A stretch of 64,000 bases of DNA from JAGTRP01 sp035255045 (GCA_035255045.1 DATFAA010000034.1:1-64000); one strand, 5' to 3'; positions 32,657-42,300 are shown, counted from the first letter of the stretch. The notes: generated from the letters alone by a model not told the origin. Numbers and translations: made by a program.

Positions 32657-33790
32657 TCAGCCCTGCTTGGCCGGTGCGCCGGCCGCCGGGGCGGCGCCGG
32701 GAGCCACCGGCGGATGGGGATTGACGGGCATGCCCGGGCGCAGCTTGATCAGGTTGTCGACGATGACCTTGTCGCCGGCCTTGAGGCCGCCCTGGATGAC
32801 CCAGTCCTTGCCCAGCCATTCGCCGGCCTTGACCGGGCGCGGGGCCACTTTCTGCTGGCCATCGACGGTCATCACCAGGGTGCCCTGCTCGGTCTGCAGC
32901 ACCGCCGACTGGGGCACCAGGAAGACGCCGTCCTGCTCGCCGGTGAGGAGCCGCACCCGCACGAACTGGCCGGGCAGCAGGCCCTGGGCCGGGTTGGGGA
33001 ATTCGGCCCGGAGCTGCTGGGTGCCGAGGGTGGGATCGATGTTGGAGGCGAGGAAATTGAGCTTGCCGCGCTGGGCATAGGAGGAGCCGTCCGGCAGCAC
33101 TACCTCGACGCCGCTGACGTCCTTGGCGGTTACCCGCTTGCTCGGGAACTTGGCGAGATCGCTTTCCCCCAGGGAGAAGCGCACCCAGATGGGATTGGTC
33201 TGGTAGATGGAAGTGAGCAGGCTGTCGGCGCCGGTGGAGATGAGGTTGCCTTCCGACTTGACGGCCCGGCCGCTGGTGCCGGCCACCGGCGCGGTGACCG
33301 TGGTCCACGCCAGGTTGAGTTCGGCCTGGCGCAGGGCGGCCTGGGCCACGGCATTGGCCGAGGCGGCGTCGTCGTAGTCCTTCTGGGCGATGGCCTTGGC
33401 TTCGGCCAGGCCCTTCAGGCGGGCGGCTTCCCGGGCCGTCTGCTCGGCCTTGGCCTTGGCCTCGGCCAGGGCGATCTCGTAGGGGGCGCGGTCGATCTGG
33501 AACAGGGGCTGGCCGGCCTTGACCGTTTCGCCTTCCTGGAACAGCCGCTTCATGAGGATGCCGCCGACCCGGGCGCGCACCTCGGTTTCCCGGGCGCCTT
33601 CGGTCTGGGCCATGATCTCGATGGAGGTCGGCACCTTCTTGGGCTGCATTTCGAGGACGGTCACCGGCATCGGGCCCTGGGCGGGCACCGCCGGCTTTTC
33701 GGAGGAACATCCGGCCAGGGTGGCACCCAGAAGGGCGGAGGTGAAGAGCAGGGCGATGGCGGGTCGGCGGGGCAAGAAGGCGGCAGTCAC
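32657..33790 (-). CDS. RND periplasmic adaptor lipoprotein, AcrA/MexA-like
   Basis: The 377-residue adaptor has a lipobox TLAGC, then TEVRARVGGILMKRLFQEGETV, a helical hairpin rich in KAKAEQTAREAARLKG, and a barrel domain (LNFLASNIDPTLGTQQLRAEF). A GTG start at 33790 with an AGGAAA site is chosen; the open frame continues upstream but through the operator and promoter. First gene of the efflux operon, repressed presumably by the divergent TetR protein. Confidence 0.9.
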   Translation of the reverse strand: MTAAFLPRRPAIALLFTSALLGATLAGCSSEKPAVPAQGPMPVTVLEMQPKKVPTSIEIMAQTEGARETEVRARVGGILMKRLFQEGETVKAGQPLFQIDRAPYEIALAEAKAKAEQTAREAARLKGLAEAKAIAQKDYDDAASANAVAQAALRQAELNLAWTTVTAPVAGTSGRAVKSEGNLISTGADSLLTSIYQTNPIWVRFSLGESDLAKFPSKRVTAKDVSGVEVVLPDGSSYAQRGKLNFLASNIDPTLGTQQLRAEFPNPAQGLLPGQFVRVRLLTGEQDGVFLVPQSAVLQTEQGTLVMTVDGQQKVAPRPVKAGEWLGKDWVIQGGLKAGDKVIVDNLIKLRPGMPVNPHPPVAPGAAPAAGAPAKQG

Positions 33791-33823
33791 GGCGGTTTTC
33801 CTGTGGATACGATCTCTGGTAGG

Positions 33824-33851
33824 ATTATATACATGCACGGATGTTTGTAAT
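33824..33851. promoter_or_regulatory. AcrR/TtgR-like operator overlapping the adaptor promoter
   Basis: TTATATACATGC-AC-GGATGTTTGTAA (33825-33850) is an imperfect palindrome with nine of twelve matched positions per half. It resembles the E. coli AcrR and P. putida TtgR operators (ATACATn..nATGTnTGTA). On the minus strand it overlaps a promoter: TATAAT at 33824-33829 and ATTACA at 33846-33851 with a 16-base spacer. Confidence 0.65.
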
Positions 33852-33927
33852 AGTGCATAAAAACGAGCGGCGGATGCGTCCGGATGTCGCACCGGGGCTT
33901 AGAGACGAGATCGGGAAGCAGGGTTGT

Positions 33928-34545
33928 ATGGTCAGGAAAACCAAGGAAGAGGCGGAGAAGACCCGCAAGGACATCATTGATGCGGCGCGCCGCGTCTTCC
34001 ACGAGCACGGCGTCGCCCGCTCGACCCTGGAGGTGATCGCCAAGGAGGCGGGAGTGACCCGGGGGGCGGTGTATTGGCACTTCGAGAACAAGGCCGACCT
34101 CTTCTTCGCCATGCGGGAGGACGTCTTCGTGCCCATGATCGAACGCACCGACGAGCCCCTCCTGTCGAACCGCTTCGCCGATCCCCTGGACGCCATCGAA
34201 GCCTCCCTCAAGGAGTTTTTCCGGGTGCTGGACGAATGCTCGGTGGTGCGGGAGGTCTTCGAGATCATGCTGTCGCGCTGCGAATACGTGGACGAATTCG
34301 CAGCTGTGCAGGAGGAGGTGTGCCGCCCTGCCCAGGTTTTCCTCGACAAGCTGGAACGGGTGTACCTGCAGGCGGTGGCCAAGGGGACCCTGCGCCAGGG
34401 CCTCGATCCCCTGGCCACGGCCCGGGACACCTGGGCCTTCACCACCGGCCTGCTGCATCTGCTGCTCAGTTCCAAGGCCATCGACGGGCGGGATGTCCAG
34501 GTCCCGGCGATGATCGCCGGCCACATGGCCTTGCGTCGGCGCTAG
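33928..34545 (+). CDS. TetR family repressor, AcrR/TtgR-like
   Basis: The 205-residue protein starts MVRKTKEEAEKTRKDIIDAA, the typical opening of AcrR/TtgR regulators. The HTH is STLEVIAKEAGVTRGAVYWHFENKADLF (about 32-60). A helical ligand-binding domain follows, with the family's EEVCRPAQVFLDKL region. It is divergent from the acrA-acrB-nodT operon with a matching palindrome between them, so it should repress the pump until a substrate binds. A longer frame to 33841 would cross the operator and is rejected. Confidence 0.92.
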   Translation: MVRKTKEEAEKTRKDIIDAARRVFHEHGVARSTLEVIAKEAGVTRGAVYWHFENKADLFFAMREDVFVPMIERTDEPLLSNRFADPLDAIEASLKEFFRVLDECSVVREVFEIMLSRCEYVDEFAAVQEEVCRPAQVFLDKLERVYLQAVAKGTLRQGLDPLATARDTWAFTTGLLHLLLSSKAIDGRDVQVPAMIAGHMALRRR

Positions 34546-34555
34546 ATCCGCAAGC

Positions 34556-35614
34556 CTAGAACTGGAACAGGGTCAGGCCCAGCCCGATGCTCGCCTGGCG
34601 GCGGTTGTAGTCGAGCAGGGTTTCCCCATAGCCGGCGAATAGCTGGACATACCAGCGCAGGCCGGTGGGCTGCTCGCGGCTCACCGGGTAGGTCCAGTCC
34701 GCCTGCAGGGACCCCCGGGACAGGGATTTCCGGTTGCTGCGCCAGGTGAGGGAGGCGGTGGACGGCCCGGGCAGCCAGGAGGCGGTGATTTCCGTGTCGC
34801 CGATGTAGCGGGTGAGGTCCGGGTTGTCGTCGCCGTTGCCTTCCTGCAGGCGGTGATTGCCCCGTACCTGGAGCAGGAAGTCGCCCCGCTCGAAGGCGGC
34901 GCCGGCGTAGACGTAATTCCAACTGCGGGACAGGGGGTCGCTCTGGCCATTGGATTGGTGGGCCAGTCCCAACTGCACCATGCGCAGCCGCCAATCCGCC
35001 GGCAGGGTGCCGAGGGAGCGGGGCACCGGCACCACGTAGATGGCTTCGGGCTGGTAGTCGGTGCTCCTGAACGGCGCCGAATCCCGCCGGTTCCACACCT
35101 GCCAGAGGGAGCGCTGGGTGTAGGCGAACCACAGGTCGGCGTGGGGCAGGAGCACGTTCTCGGCCATCTTGGCCCGCAGGGATATCTGAAGCTTGGCCTC
35201 CTGGCGGCGGTAATGGTTCTGGCCGTCCGTTCCCGGATGGGTCGGGCTGAAGGGGTGGCGGTTGATGTTCGACGTGTAGTGCACCGGCAGCAGGAAATTG
35301 GGCTGGTAGGTGCGGACGATGAAGGGGCCGCGCTTGTCCCCGGGCTCCAGTTCCCAGAAGACGCTCAAGGGGGTCGAGGCATCGGGCGGCAGCAACCCGC
35401 TTCCGGCAGGTGCCCCGCTGACGTCGGGGGGCAGGATCTCGCTGCCGACGGCGTGCTCGGGTTCGCCGAACAGGCGGTCGTAGCAGGCCAGCCGCCGGGT
35501 GCTGTCGGCCTCGTGCCGGCAGGCCGCCACGGTCTGGGCGTCCGCCGCGGTAGCCAGCAGCGCCAGGCCGGCGGCGAAGATGCAACGACGAGCGGATGAT
35601 TGCCTTGTAGCCAT
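34556..35614 (-). CDS. pldA: Outer-membrane phospholipase A
   Basis: The 352-residue protein has a signal peptide (CIFAAGLALLATAADA), a Cys-bearing N-terminal extension, and the OMPLA beta-barrel. The catalytic motif HQSNGQSDPLSRSWN contains the active His and Ser, with Asn in RSWN completing the triad, and ends in Phe (LTLFQF) as barrel proteins do. OMPLA is a calcium-dependent dimeric phospholipase that removes misplaced outer-leaflet phospholipids. Start at 35614 is chosen for the signal peptide. Convergent with the TetR gene, 10 bases apart. Confidence 0.93.
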   Translation of the reverse strand: MATRQSSARRCIFAAGLALLATAADAQTVAACRHEADSTRRLACYDRLFGEPEHAVGSEILPPDVSGAPAGSGLLPPDASTPLSVFWELEPGDKRGPFIVRTYQPNFLLPVHYTSNINRHPFSPTHPGTDGQNHYRRQEAKLQISLRAKMAENVLLPHADLWFAYTQRSLWQVWNRRDSAPFRSTDYQPEAIYVVPVPRSLGTLPADWRLRMVQLGLAHQSNGQSDPLSRSWNYVYAGAAFERGDFLLQVRGNHRLQEGNGDDNPDLTRYIGDTEITASWLPGPSTASLTWRSNRKSLSRGSLQADWTYPVSREQPTGLRWYVQLFAGYGETLLDYNRRQASIGLGLTLFQF

Positions 35615-35859
35615 GCCCGGTGCCGATTGCCAGAGAGATGAACCCGTTTGTCCAACGGTACATGGGATGACATCCGCACGCAATTGCCTAGACCGGAAAA
35701 ATGCCGGCAGCGTTCCATGCATCTGTCGTCGGCCCCATGGCCGCGGCATGGCCGACACATCTTCTTACAATCTCCGGCCCGGCTTTACATTTTCCGGGGC
35801 GATTTGGCGGGGGAATCCGTGCGGTAATAGGGCGTCGAAATGCTGGACAGGAGTGCCCC

Positions 35860-35979
35860 ATGGAAACCGATCTGGTTGAAATGCTGCTTGGCGCAGCTGC
35901 CATCGCCGTGGCTCCCAATGCCCTGGTTGCCGCCTTCGAGGTGCTGCGGCGCCGCCTGACCCTGCTGCGCGCCGGCTAG
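35860..35979 (+). CDS. Small 39-residue protein, unknown
   Basis: METDLVEMLLGAAAIAVAPNALVAAFEVLRRRLTLLRAG is preceded by a good AGGAG site eight bases upstream. It has a central hydrophobic/alanine segment and an Arg-rich C-terminus. Thirty-six bases later the secreted 102-residue protein begins, so the two may be co-transcribed. Too short for homology by eye; the ribosome site and amphipathic pattern are the only support. Confidence 0.45.
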   Translation: METDLVEMLLGAAAIAVAPNALVAAFEVLRRRLTLLRAG

Positions 35980-36015
35980 GCGCCCCGATCCGCCATCCCT
36001 GACCTGGAGAATCCG

Positions 36016-36324
36016 ATGCGAAACACCCTGTTGGCCATTGGGGCCGCCCTCCTCGCCGCCCCTGCCATGGCCGCCGTCGTGCCCCAGCACCATCAGGTCA
36101 CCCGGATCCAGGGTGGCGCCAACTTCTCGGCCAGCCACAAGGACGCCAGCGCCCGGGGAAGCGGGGTACGCAACGAGGTCCGCAACAGCACCGGGGTCAT
36201 CCGGGCCGGCACCCAGATCCAGGGCAACACCACCATCACCGCCAGCCAGAGCGGCGCCACCGCCGTGGCTTCGGGCCAGGGCAATGTCGCTGCCAATGAA
36301 GCCGGAGTGATCGGCGGGCGATAA
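36016..36324 (+). CDS. Secreted repeat-like small protein
   Basis: The 102-residue protein has a clear signal peptide (MRNTLLAIGAALLAAPAMA). The mature part is polar and Gly/Ala/Ser/Asn-rich with short beta-strand-like segments (GTQIQGNTTITASQSGATAV, ASGQGNVAANEAGVIGG). The alternating Q/N/G pattern recalls curlin-type or adhesin repeats but is too short to name. A GGAGA site precedes the ATG. Its stop overlaps the alternative start of the Hsp15-like gene. Confidence 0.7.
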   Translation: MRNTLLAIGAALLAAPAMAAVVPQHHQVTRIQGGANFSASHKDASARGSGVRNEVRNSTGVIRAGTQIQGNTTITASQSGATAVASGQGNVAANEAGVIGGR

Positions 36325-36353
36325 TGGGGGCTTTCGTCCCTGGAGCAAGTGCA

Positions 36354-36722
36354 GTGCGTCTCGACAAATGGCTTTGGGCCGCCCGCTTCTACAAGACCCG
36401 CAGCATCGCCACCGAGGCGGTGGACGGCGGCAAGGTGAAGGTCAATGGAGCCGCCGCCAAGCCGGCCAAGGAAGTCAAACCCGGAGACCGCCTCCAGGTC
36501 CGGGCCGGGGAGCAGGACTGGGAAATCGTCATCAAGGGCCTCAACGAGCAGCGCCGGCCGGCCCCCGAGGCCCAGCTGCTCTACGAGGAAACCCCGGAGA
36601 GCCGGGAGCAGCGCGCCCAGGCGGCGGAGCTGCGGCGCCTCGCCCCAACCACGGACGGCGACCACAAGGGCCGCCCGACCAAGCGGGATCGCCGGCAGCT
36701 CAGCCGTTTCCGCGGCAGCTAG
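36354..36722 (+). CDS. hslR: Hsp15-like S4-domain RNA-binding protein
   Basis: The 122-residue protein opens with the S4 domain VRLDKWLWAARFYKTRSIATEAVDGGKVKVNG and ends in a basic tail (KGRPTKRDRRQLSRF) typical of HslR. Hsp15 binds 50S subunits carrying a stalled nascent chain and helps recycle them. The GTG at 36354 with GGAG eight bases upstream is preferred over an ATG at 36324 that has no ribosome site. Confidence 0.9.
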   Translation: MRLDKWLWAARFYKTRSIATEAVDGGKVKVNGAAAKPAKEVKPGDRLQVRAGEQDWEIVIKGLNEQRRPAPEAQLLYEETPESREQRAQAAELRRLAPTTDGDHKGRPTKRDRRQLSRFRGS

Positions 36723-36821
36723 GCGGACTCCGCCCGGCCTCCCATCCACTCCGTTTCCCCGGCCATATGGAGCTTTTGCTGCATTGACCGGGGCGGCAGC
36801 GGGTTCGACCATCCGGGCAAG

Positions 36822-38774
36822 ATGCCTCGCCCCTCGCCCCGCCTCCGCAGCTATCTGCAGTTCGGTGCCATAGTTCTGGTGGCGGCCGCGCTGCCGGTCG
36901 TGGTCTATGTCCTGCTGGCCTATGGCCTGGCGGACGAGACCCCCTACGAGACCGGCGAGGCCGCCGGCGGGCTGCTCCTGGTCGGGCTGCTGGCGGCCCT
37001 GGCCGTCGGCCTGCCTCTCGCCTTCCTGGTGCGCCGCCTGCAGCTCGCCCTGGGACGGCTGGCCGAGGCGGCCGGGGCAGGCAAGGCGGCGGTCGCGGCC
37101 GATACCCTGCGCCTGGCGGCCAGCGCCATGGAGAACACCAGCGAAGGGATGATGGTGGTAGACGAGAGCGACATCATCCTGGCCGTCAATCGGGCCTTCA
37201 CCGAGATCACCGGCTACGGCGCCGACGAGGCGCTGGGTCGCAGCCCCAGGCTGCTGCGCTCCGACCGCCACGACGAGGCCTTCTTCCGCTCCCTGTGGGA
37301 AACCCTGCAATCCACCGGCCGCTGGCAGGGGGAGATCTGGAATCGGCGCAAGAACGGCGAGATCTATCCCGAGTGGCTGACCATCAACCGGATTCCCGCC
37401 GGCGACGGCATCGGGACCTGCTACGTGGGGCTGTTCACCGACATCAGCGAGCAGCGGGAGAAGGAGGAGCGCACCCGCCACCTGGCCTTCCATGACGCCC
37501 TCACCGGGCTCCCCAACCGCTCCCTGCTGTTCGACCGGCTCCAGCACGCCATGCTCAAGGCCGAGCGGGAAAAGCGGCGGCTGGCGGTGATGTTCGTCGA
37601 TGTGGACGGCTTCAAGGGCATCAACGACACCCTGGGCCACGAGGTCGGCGACCTCCTGCTCCAGGAGGTGGCCAAGCGGCTCAGCACCTGTCTACGGGGT
37701 ACCGACACGGTGGCCCGCATCGGCGGCGACGAATTCGTCGTCCTCCTGGAGGATCTGGCGGAGCCGGAACACGCTGCCGGCGTCGCCGCCAATCTCATCG
37801 ACGTCATTTCCCTGCCCCAGGAAATCGCCGGCCATGCGCTCCAGGTGGGCGTCTCCGTCGGCATCGCCCTCTACCCCGAGGACGGCGGCCGGGCCGTCGA
37901 GCTGATGAAGGCTGCCGACACCGCCATGTACGCGGCCAAGGAGGAGGGCAAGGGGGTCTTCCGCTTCTTCCACGCTGCCATGACCGAACGGGCCGCCCGC
38001 CGCCTCGAACTGGAAAACGATCTGCGCCGGGCCGTCCGGGAAGGCGAGCTGGAACTCCATTACCAGCCCCTGGTGCGCCTGGACACCCGGCTGCCCGGCG
38101 GGGTCGAGGCCCTGGTGCGCTGGCGCCATCCCGAGCGGGGCCTCTTGGCCCCCGGCGATTTCATCCTCCTGGCCGAGGAAACCGGCATCGTGGCCGGCAT
38201 CGACGACTGGGTCCTGACCCAGGCCTGCCGGCAGCTGGCGGAGTGGCGCCGGCGGGGCATCGACACCAGCATCGCCGTCAACCTCTCGGCCCGGCGGCTG
38301 CAGCAGGGCGACCTGCCCGGGCGCATCGCCGCCCTCGCCGAGGAGCACGGCATCGCTCCCGGCGGCCTCCAGGTCGAGGTGGCGGAAACCCTGCTCATGT
38401 CCGACCCGGAAAAGTACGGCAAAGTCCTGGGCGGGTTGCGGGAGATCGGCGTCGCCGTGGCGGTGGATAATTTCGGCACCGGCCGTTCCGGCCTCGCCCA
38501 TCTGCGCCGGCTGGCCGTCGACACCCTCAAGATCGACCGTTCCCTGGTGGCCGCCATCGCCAGCGAGCCGGCGGCCCAGATCGTCCGCGCCACCGTGGCC
38601 ATCGCCCAGATCCTGGGCTTCGAGCTGGTGGCCGAGGGAGTCGAGACCCGGGAACAGGCCCAAGCCCTGTGGAAGACGGGCTGCCCCGTGGCCCAGGGCT
38701 TTCTCTTCGCCCGTCCCGAGGCGGCCGATATCACCGAGCTGTGGCTGGCGACCCGGGCCCTGTCCCAGGGCTGA
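36822..38774 (+). CDS. Membrane PAS-GGDEF-EAL protein
   Basis: The 650-residue protein has two TM helices (about 10-70), a PAS domain (about 95-220), an intact GGDEF (RIGGDEFVVLL) and an EAL domain. The EAL keeps EAL, the Asn in VNLSA, the metal Glu region VEVAET, KIDR and EGVET, but the DDFGTG motif reads DNFGTG (codons 38465-38470). The Asp-to-Asn change may reduce phosphodiesterase activity, favouring cyclic-di-GMP synthesis. Paralogue of the gene at 39339-42404. Confidence 0.92.
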   Translation: MPRPSPRLRSYLQFGAIVLVAAALPVVVYVLLAYGLADETPYETGEAAGGLLLVGLLAALAVGLPLAFLVRRLQLALGRLAEAAGAGKAAVAADTLRLAASAMENTSEGMMVVDESDIILAVNRAFTEITGYGADEALGRSPRLLRSDRHDEAFFRSLWETLQSTGRWQGEIWNRRKNGEIYPEWLTINRIPAGDGIGTCYVGLFTDISEQREKEERTRHLAFHDALTGLPNRSLLFDRLQHAMLKAEREKRRLAVMFVDVDGFKGINDTLGHEVGDLLLQEVAKRLSTCLRGTDTVARIGGDEFVVLLEDLAEPEHAAGVAANLIDVISLPQEIAGHALQVGVSVGIALYPEDGGRAVELMKAADTAMYAAKEEGKGVFRFFHAAMTERAARRLELENDLRRAVREGELELHYQPLVRLDTRLPGGVEALVRWRHPERGLLAPGDFILLAEETGIVAGIDDWVLTQACRQLAEWRRRGIDTSIAVNLSARRLQQGDLPGRIAALAEEHGIAPGGLQVEVAETLLMSDPEKYGKVLGGLREIGVAVAVDNFGTGRSGLAHLRRLAVDTLKIDRSLVAAIASEPAAQIVRATVAIAQILGFELVAEGVETREQAQALWKTGCPVAQGFLFARPEAADITELWLATRALSQG

Positions 38775-38852
38775 GGCGGCGCCGCAGGAGCGGAGCGACT
38801 TGATAGGGCGGGGCCTGCCGGCCTAATATCCACTTTCCCGGAAAGGAGAAAA

Positions 38853-38948
38853 ATGCATTTCCGCCGCTACGGACGGCACGTTCCGCCCCTCGATCCCGCA
38901 ACCAGCCAGGCAGCCGGCGCCGCCAGCACCGGCTGCGCCCGGGGATGA
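38853..38948 (+). CDS. Possible 31-codon leader ORF before the hemerythrin gene
   Basis: An ATG directly follows the strongest ribosome site in the area (AAAGGAGAAAA) and opens MHFRRYGRHVPPLDP..., ending at TGA four bases before the hemerythrin-like ATG, in another frame. It may be a leader that couples translation to the next gene, or it could mark a frameshift. No conserved feature is seen. Confidence 0.35.
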   Translation: MHFRRYGRHVPPLDPATSQAAGAASTGCARG

Positions 38949-38952
38949 CGCC

Positions 38953-39342
38953 ATGACCGAAGCGGTCCGGGACGCAGATCGGCTGGCCCTCGGCGTGGCG
39001 GAATTGGATGCTGCCCAGGCGCGCTTCCTGGAGCAGGCCGCGGCCCTGGCCCGGGCCGGCGACACCGACTTCCCGGCCCTCTTCGACGCCCTGGTGGAGG
39101 ACACCCGCCGCCGCTTCGACCGCGAGGGCGAGCTGATGCGGGCCAGCGCCTATCCCGCCTGGGAAGAGCACGAATACGAGCACCGCCGCATCCTTGAGGA
39201 AATGGGCCACCTTACCCGGCGGGTGGCCGCCGGCCGGATCGCCATGGCCCAGGCCTACGTCGAGGGGCTGCCCATCTGGTTCGCCAACCACCGGGCGATC
39301 GTGGACGCCGCCCTGGCGGCCTGGCTCAAGGCTCGCCCCTAA
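38953..39342 (+). CDS. Degenerate bacteriohemerythrin-like protein
   Basis: The 129-residue four-helix protein aligns with bacteriohemerythrins (LGVAELDAAQARF, LMRASAYPAWEEHEYEH, IWFANHRAIVDAAL). Of the usual di-iron ligands it keeps Glu58, His73, His77, His113 and Asp118. The first-helix His is Gln22 and the second-helix His of HFxxEE is Arg54. With two of five histidines lost, normal oxygen binding at a di-iron site is doubtful; a single metal or none is possible. Convergent with the next cyclic-di-GMP gene, overlapping by four bases. Confidence 0.85.
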   Translation: MTEAVRDADRLALGVAELDAAQARFLEQAAALARAGDTDFPALFDALVEDTRRRFDREGELMRASAYPAWEEHEYEHRRILEEMGHLTRRVAAGRIAMAQAYVEGLPIWFANHRAIVDAALAAWLKARP

Positions 39343-42300
39343 CCTCTTTCCCCACCCGCGTCCGCCATTTCCCGCCGCATGAAGGCGGTGCACTCCGCCG
39401 CCGGCAGCGGGCGGCTGAAGTGGTAACCCTGGGCGAAGTCGCACTCCAGGCCGCGCAGGAAATCGAGCTGGGCGGTGGTCTCCACCCCTTCGGCCACCAC
39501 CGCCAGGCCCAGGCTGTGGGCGAGGGAGATGGTGGCGGCGCTGATGGTGGCGTCGTTGCTGTCGTGCTCGATGTCCATGACGAAGGAGCGGTCCAGCTTC
39601 AGGCGGTCCAGGGGCAGCCGCTTCAGGTAGGCCAGGGACGAATAGCCGGTGCCGAAGTCGTCGATGGCGAGCTCGATGCCCTCGGCCCGCAGGGCGTTGA
39701 GGAAGGCGATGGTGCACTCCGGATGCTGCATGGCGACGCTCTCGGTGATCTCGAGCTCCAGGCTCCTGCCGTCCAGCCCGTGGCGGGCCAGCTGGGAGAT
39801 GATGAATTCCTGCAGGGAGGCGTCCCGCAGCTGGTGGGCGGACAGGTTCACCGCCATGCGCTCCAGGGCGATGCCATCCCGGCGCCAAGCCGCCAGCTGG
39901 GCCAGGGCTTCCCCGATGACCCAGCGGCCCAGGGGCAGGATGAGGCCGGTGTCTTCGGCCACCGGCACGAATTTCATGGGCGGGACCAGGCCCTTGTCCG
40001 GGTGCCGCCAGCGCACCAGGGCCTCGACGCCGACGACGCGGCCGCTGGCCACATCCACCTGGGGCTGGTAATGGAGCTGGAACTCCCCCCGCTCCAGGGC
40101 GCGCCGCAGCCCACCTTCCAGGGCCAGCCGCTCGGCGGTGGCCTCGTTCATGGCGGCGGCGAAGAACTGGTAGTTGTTCCGCCCCATGGCCTTGGCGTGG
40201 TACATGGCCGTGTCGGCATTCTTCATCAGTTCCTCGACGCTTTCCCCGTCCTTGGGATAGAGGCTGATGCCGATGCTGGGAGTGGAGTGCAGTGCCTGGT
40301 CCGCCACCCGGTAGGGCTCTCCCAGGCGGTGCAGCAGCTTGTCAGCCAGCACCGGGACGGCGGCGTCATCCACCTGGCTCAGCACCACCACGAACTCGTC
40401 GCCTCCCAGGCGGGCGACGATGTCGCTCTCCCGGACCGATTCCCGCAGGCGCTGGGCTACTTCCACCAGCAGGAAGTCGCCGACGTGGTGGCCCAGGGTA
40501 TCGTTGATGTCCTTGAAGCGGTCCATGTCGATGAACATCACCGCCGCCTGCCGGGCCTCCCGGTGGGCCATGGCCAGGGCCTGGTCGAGGCGGCCGTGGA
40601 GATGGAAGCGGTTGGGCAGCTGGGTGAGGGCGTCGTGGTGGGCCAGGTAGTGGATGCGCTCCTCGGCCGCCTTGCGCTCGGTGATGTCGGTGAAGCTGCC
40701 GATGTGGTGGGTGACGCGGCCTTCCTCATCCCGCACCACGGAAATGGTGAGCCACTTGGGATAGACATGGCCGTCCTTGTGGCGGTCCCAGACCTCGCCC
40801 TGCCAGCTGCCCTTGCGCTTGATCGATTCCCACATGTTCCGGTATTCCGCCGGGCAGCTGCGGCCGGAGGCGAGAATCCTGGGGTTCTGGCCGATGACCT
40901 CTTCCGGGGTATAGCCGGTGACGGTGGTGAAGGCGTGGTTGACTTCGACGATGCGGTTCTCGTGATCCGTCACCATCAGGCACTCGCCGCTGTGGTCGAA
41001 GACGCTGGCCAGCAGCCGGATGCGGTTCTCCGCCTGCTGGTATCCGGAAATGTCCTCGACCACGGAGAGGGCCTGCGGCTCGCCGTCCGGGGAGCTGATC
41101 AGGGAGCCGGACAGGCGCACCGCCACCCGGCTGCCGTCCTTGCGGATGAACTGCTTCCGGTACGGGCCGTAACGCCCGGTGCTCCCGACGGCCTCCAGCT
41201 GCCCGCTGTCGTCCTCGGCGTGGCTGGCGGGGGTGATGTCCTGGTAGGTGAGGCGGGCCAGCTCCGCCGCCGTGTAGCCGGTGATGGCGCAAAAGGCCGG
41301 GTTGGCCGCGACGAAGCGGCCATCGGACAAACGGTTCACGATATGCCCGACCGGCGCTTCGTCGAACAGGGAACGGAAGCGCTGCTCGTTTTCCTTCAGG
41401 GCCTGGTTGGACGCGTCCGCCAGCTGGAGCTGGCGGCGGTGGCGGAAGTGCATGCGGGTCAGGATGGCCATGAAGAGCAGGGGCAGGATGGCGAAGTAGG
41501 CGGTTCCCCTGACCCATTCCCGGTTGATGTCGTTGCCTCCCAGGCCCACCATCAGCACCAGGGGCCACTCGTCCAGGCGGCGGAAGGCCGACAGGCGGTC
41601 GCTGCCGTCCACCACCGAGCGGTGGCGCAGCACGCCTTCGCTCGAGCGGCTGAGGCCGTCCCGGAAGAGGGCGCCGTGGGCCACCGAGTTGCCCACCTGG
41701 CCCTCCACGTAGGGCACCCGGGCCATGACGATGCCGTCGCTGCGCATGACGGCGATCTGGGTCCGGCGGTCGGGGTCGACCGAAATATAGAGGCGGCCGA
41801 AGTAGTCGGGGTCGATGGTCGCCACCACGACCCCCAGGATGGCGCCACCGGGGGACCGGATGGGCAGGCTGAAGGGCATCAGCCATTCCGGTTCCTGACT
41901 GCCCGCCAGACGGGGTTTGATCGGGCTGCCCACATACATTCCGCCGGACGTGCGGTCGGCCATCCAGTTGCGGAAGTAATCACGGTCTCCGACATCCACG
42001 GGGGCCAGTAACGGGCGGCGGGTCGAGGCCACCAGCTTTCCCTTGGCGTTGACTACCGAGACCGTGCGCAGGTACGGAAGCTTGGGCATCTCCTGGGCGA
42101 GCAGGGCGCGCAGGGCGGCCTGGTCGGCGAAACTGGGCTCCTCCCGGCGGCCGATATGGATCGCCAAGTGGCTCAAGGCCAGCTGGGTCTCGGACACCGT
42201 CTTGGAAAGGTGCTCGTCCGCCAGCCGCACCATTCCCTGGAGGTACTCCTCCGACCGGCGCCACTGGGCGTAGTAGTCGTAAGCCGAATAGCCGATCAGG

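Noticed and set aside
33841..33927. Longer N-terminus of the TetR regulator
   Set aside because: It would run through the operator; MVRKTKEEA is the normal family start.
39420..42011. 863-codon plus-strand frame opposite the dCache-GGDEF-EAL gene
   Set aside because: Antisense shadow with no recognisable fold; the minus gene has all expected domains.
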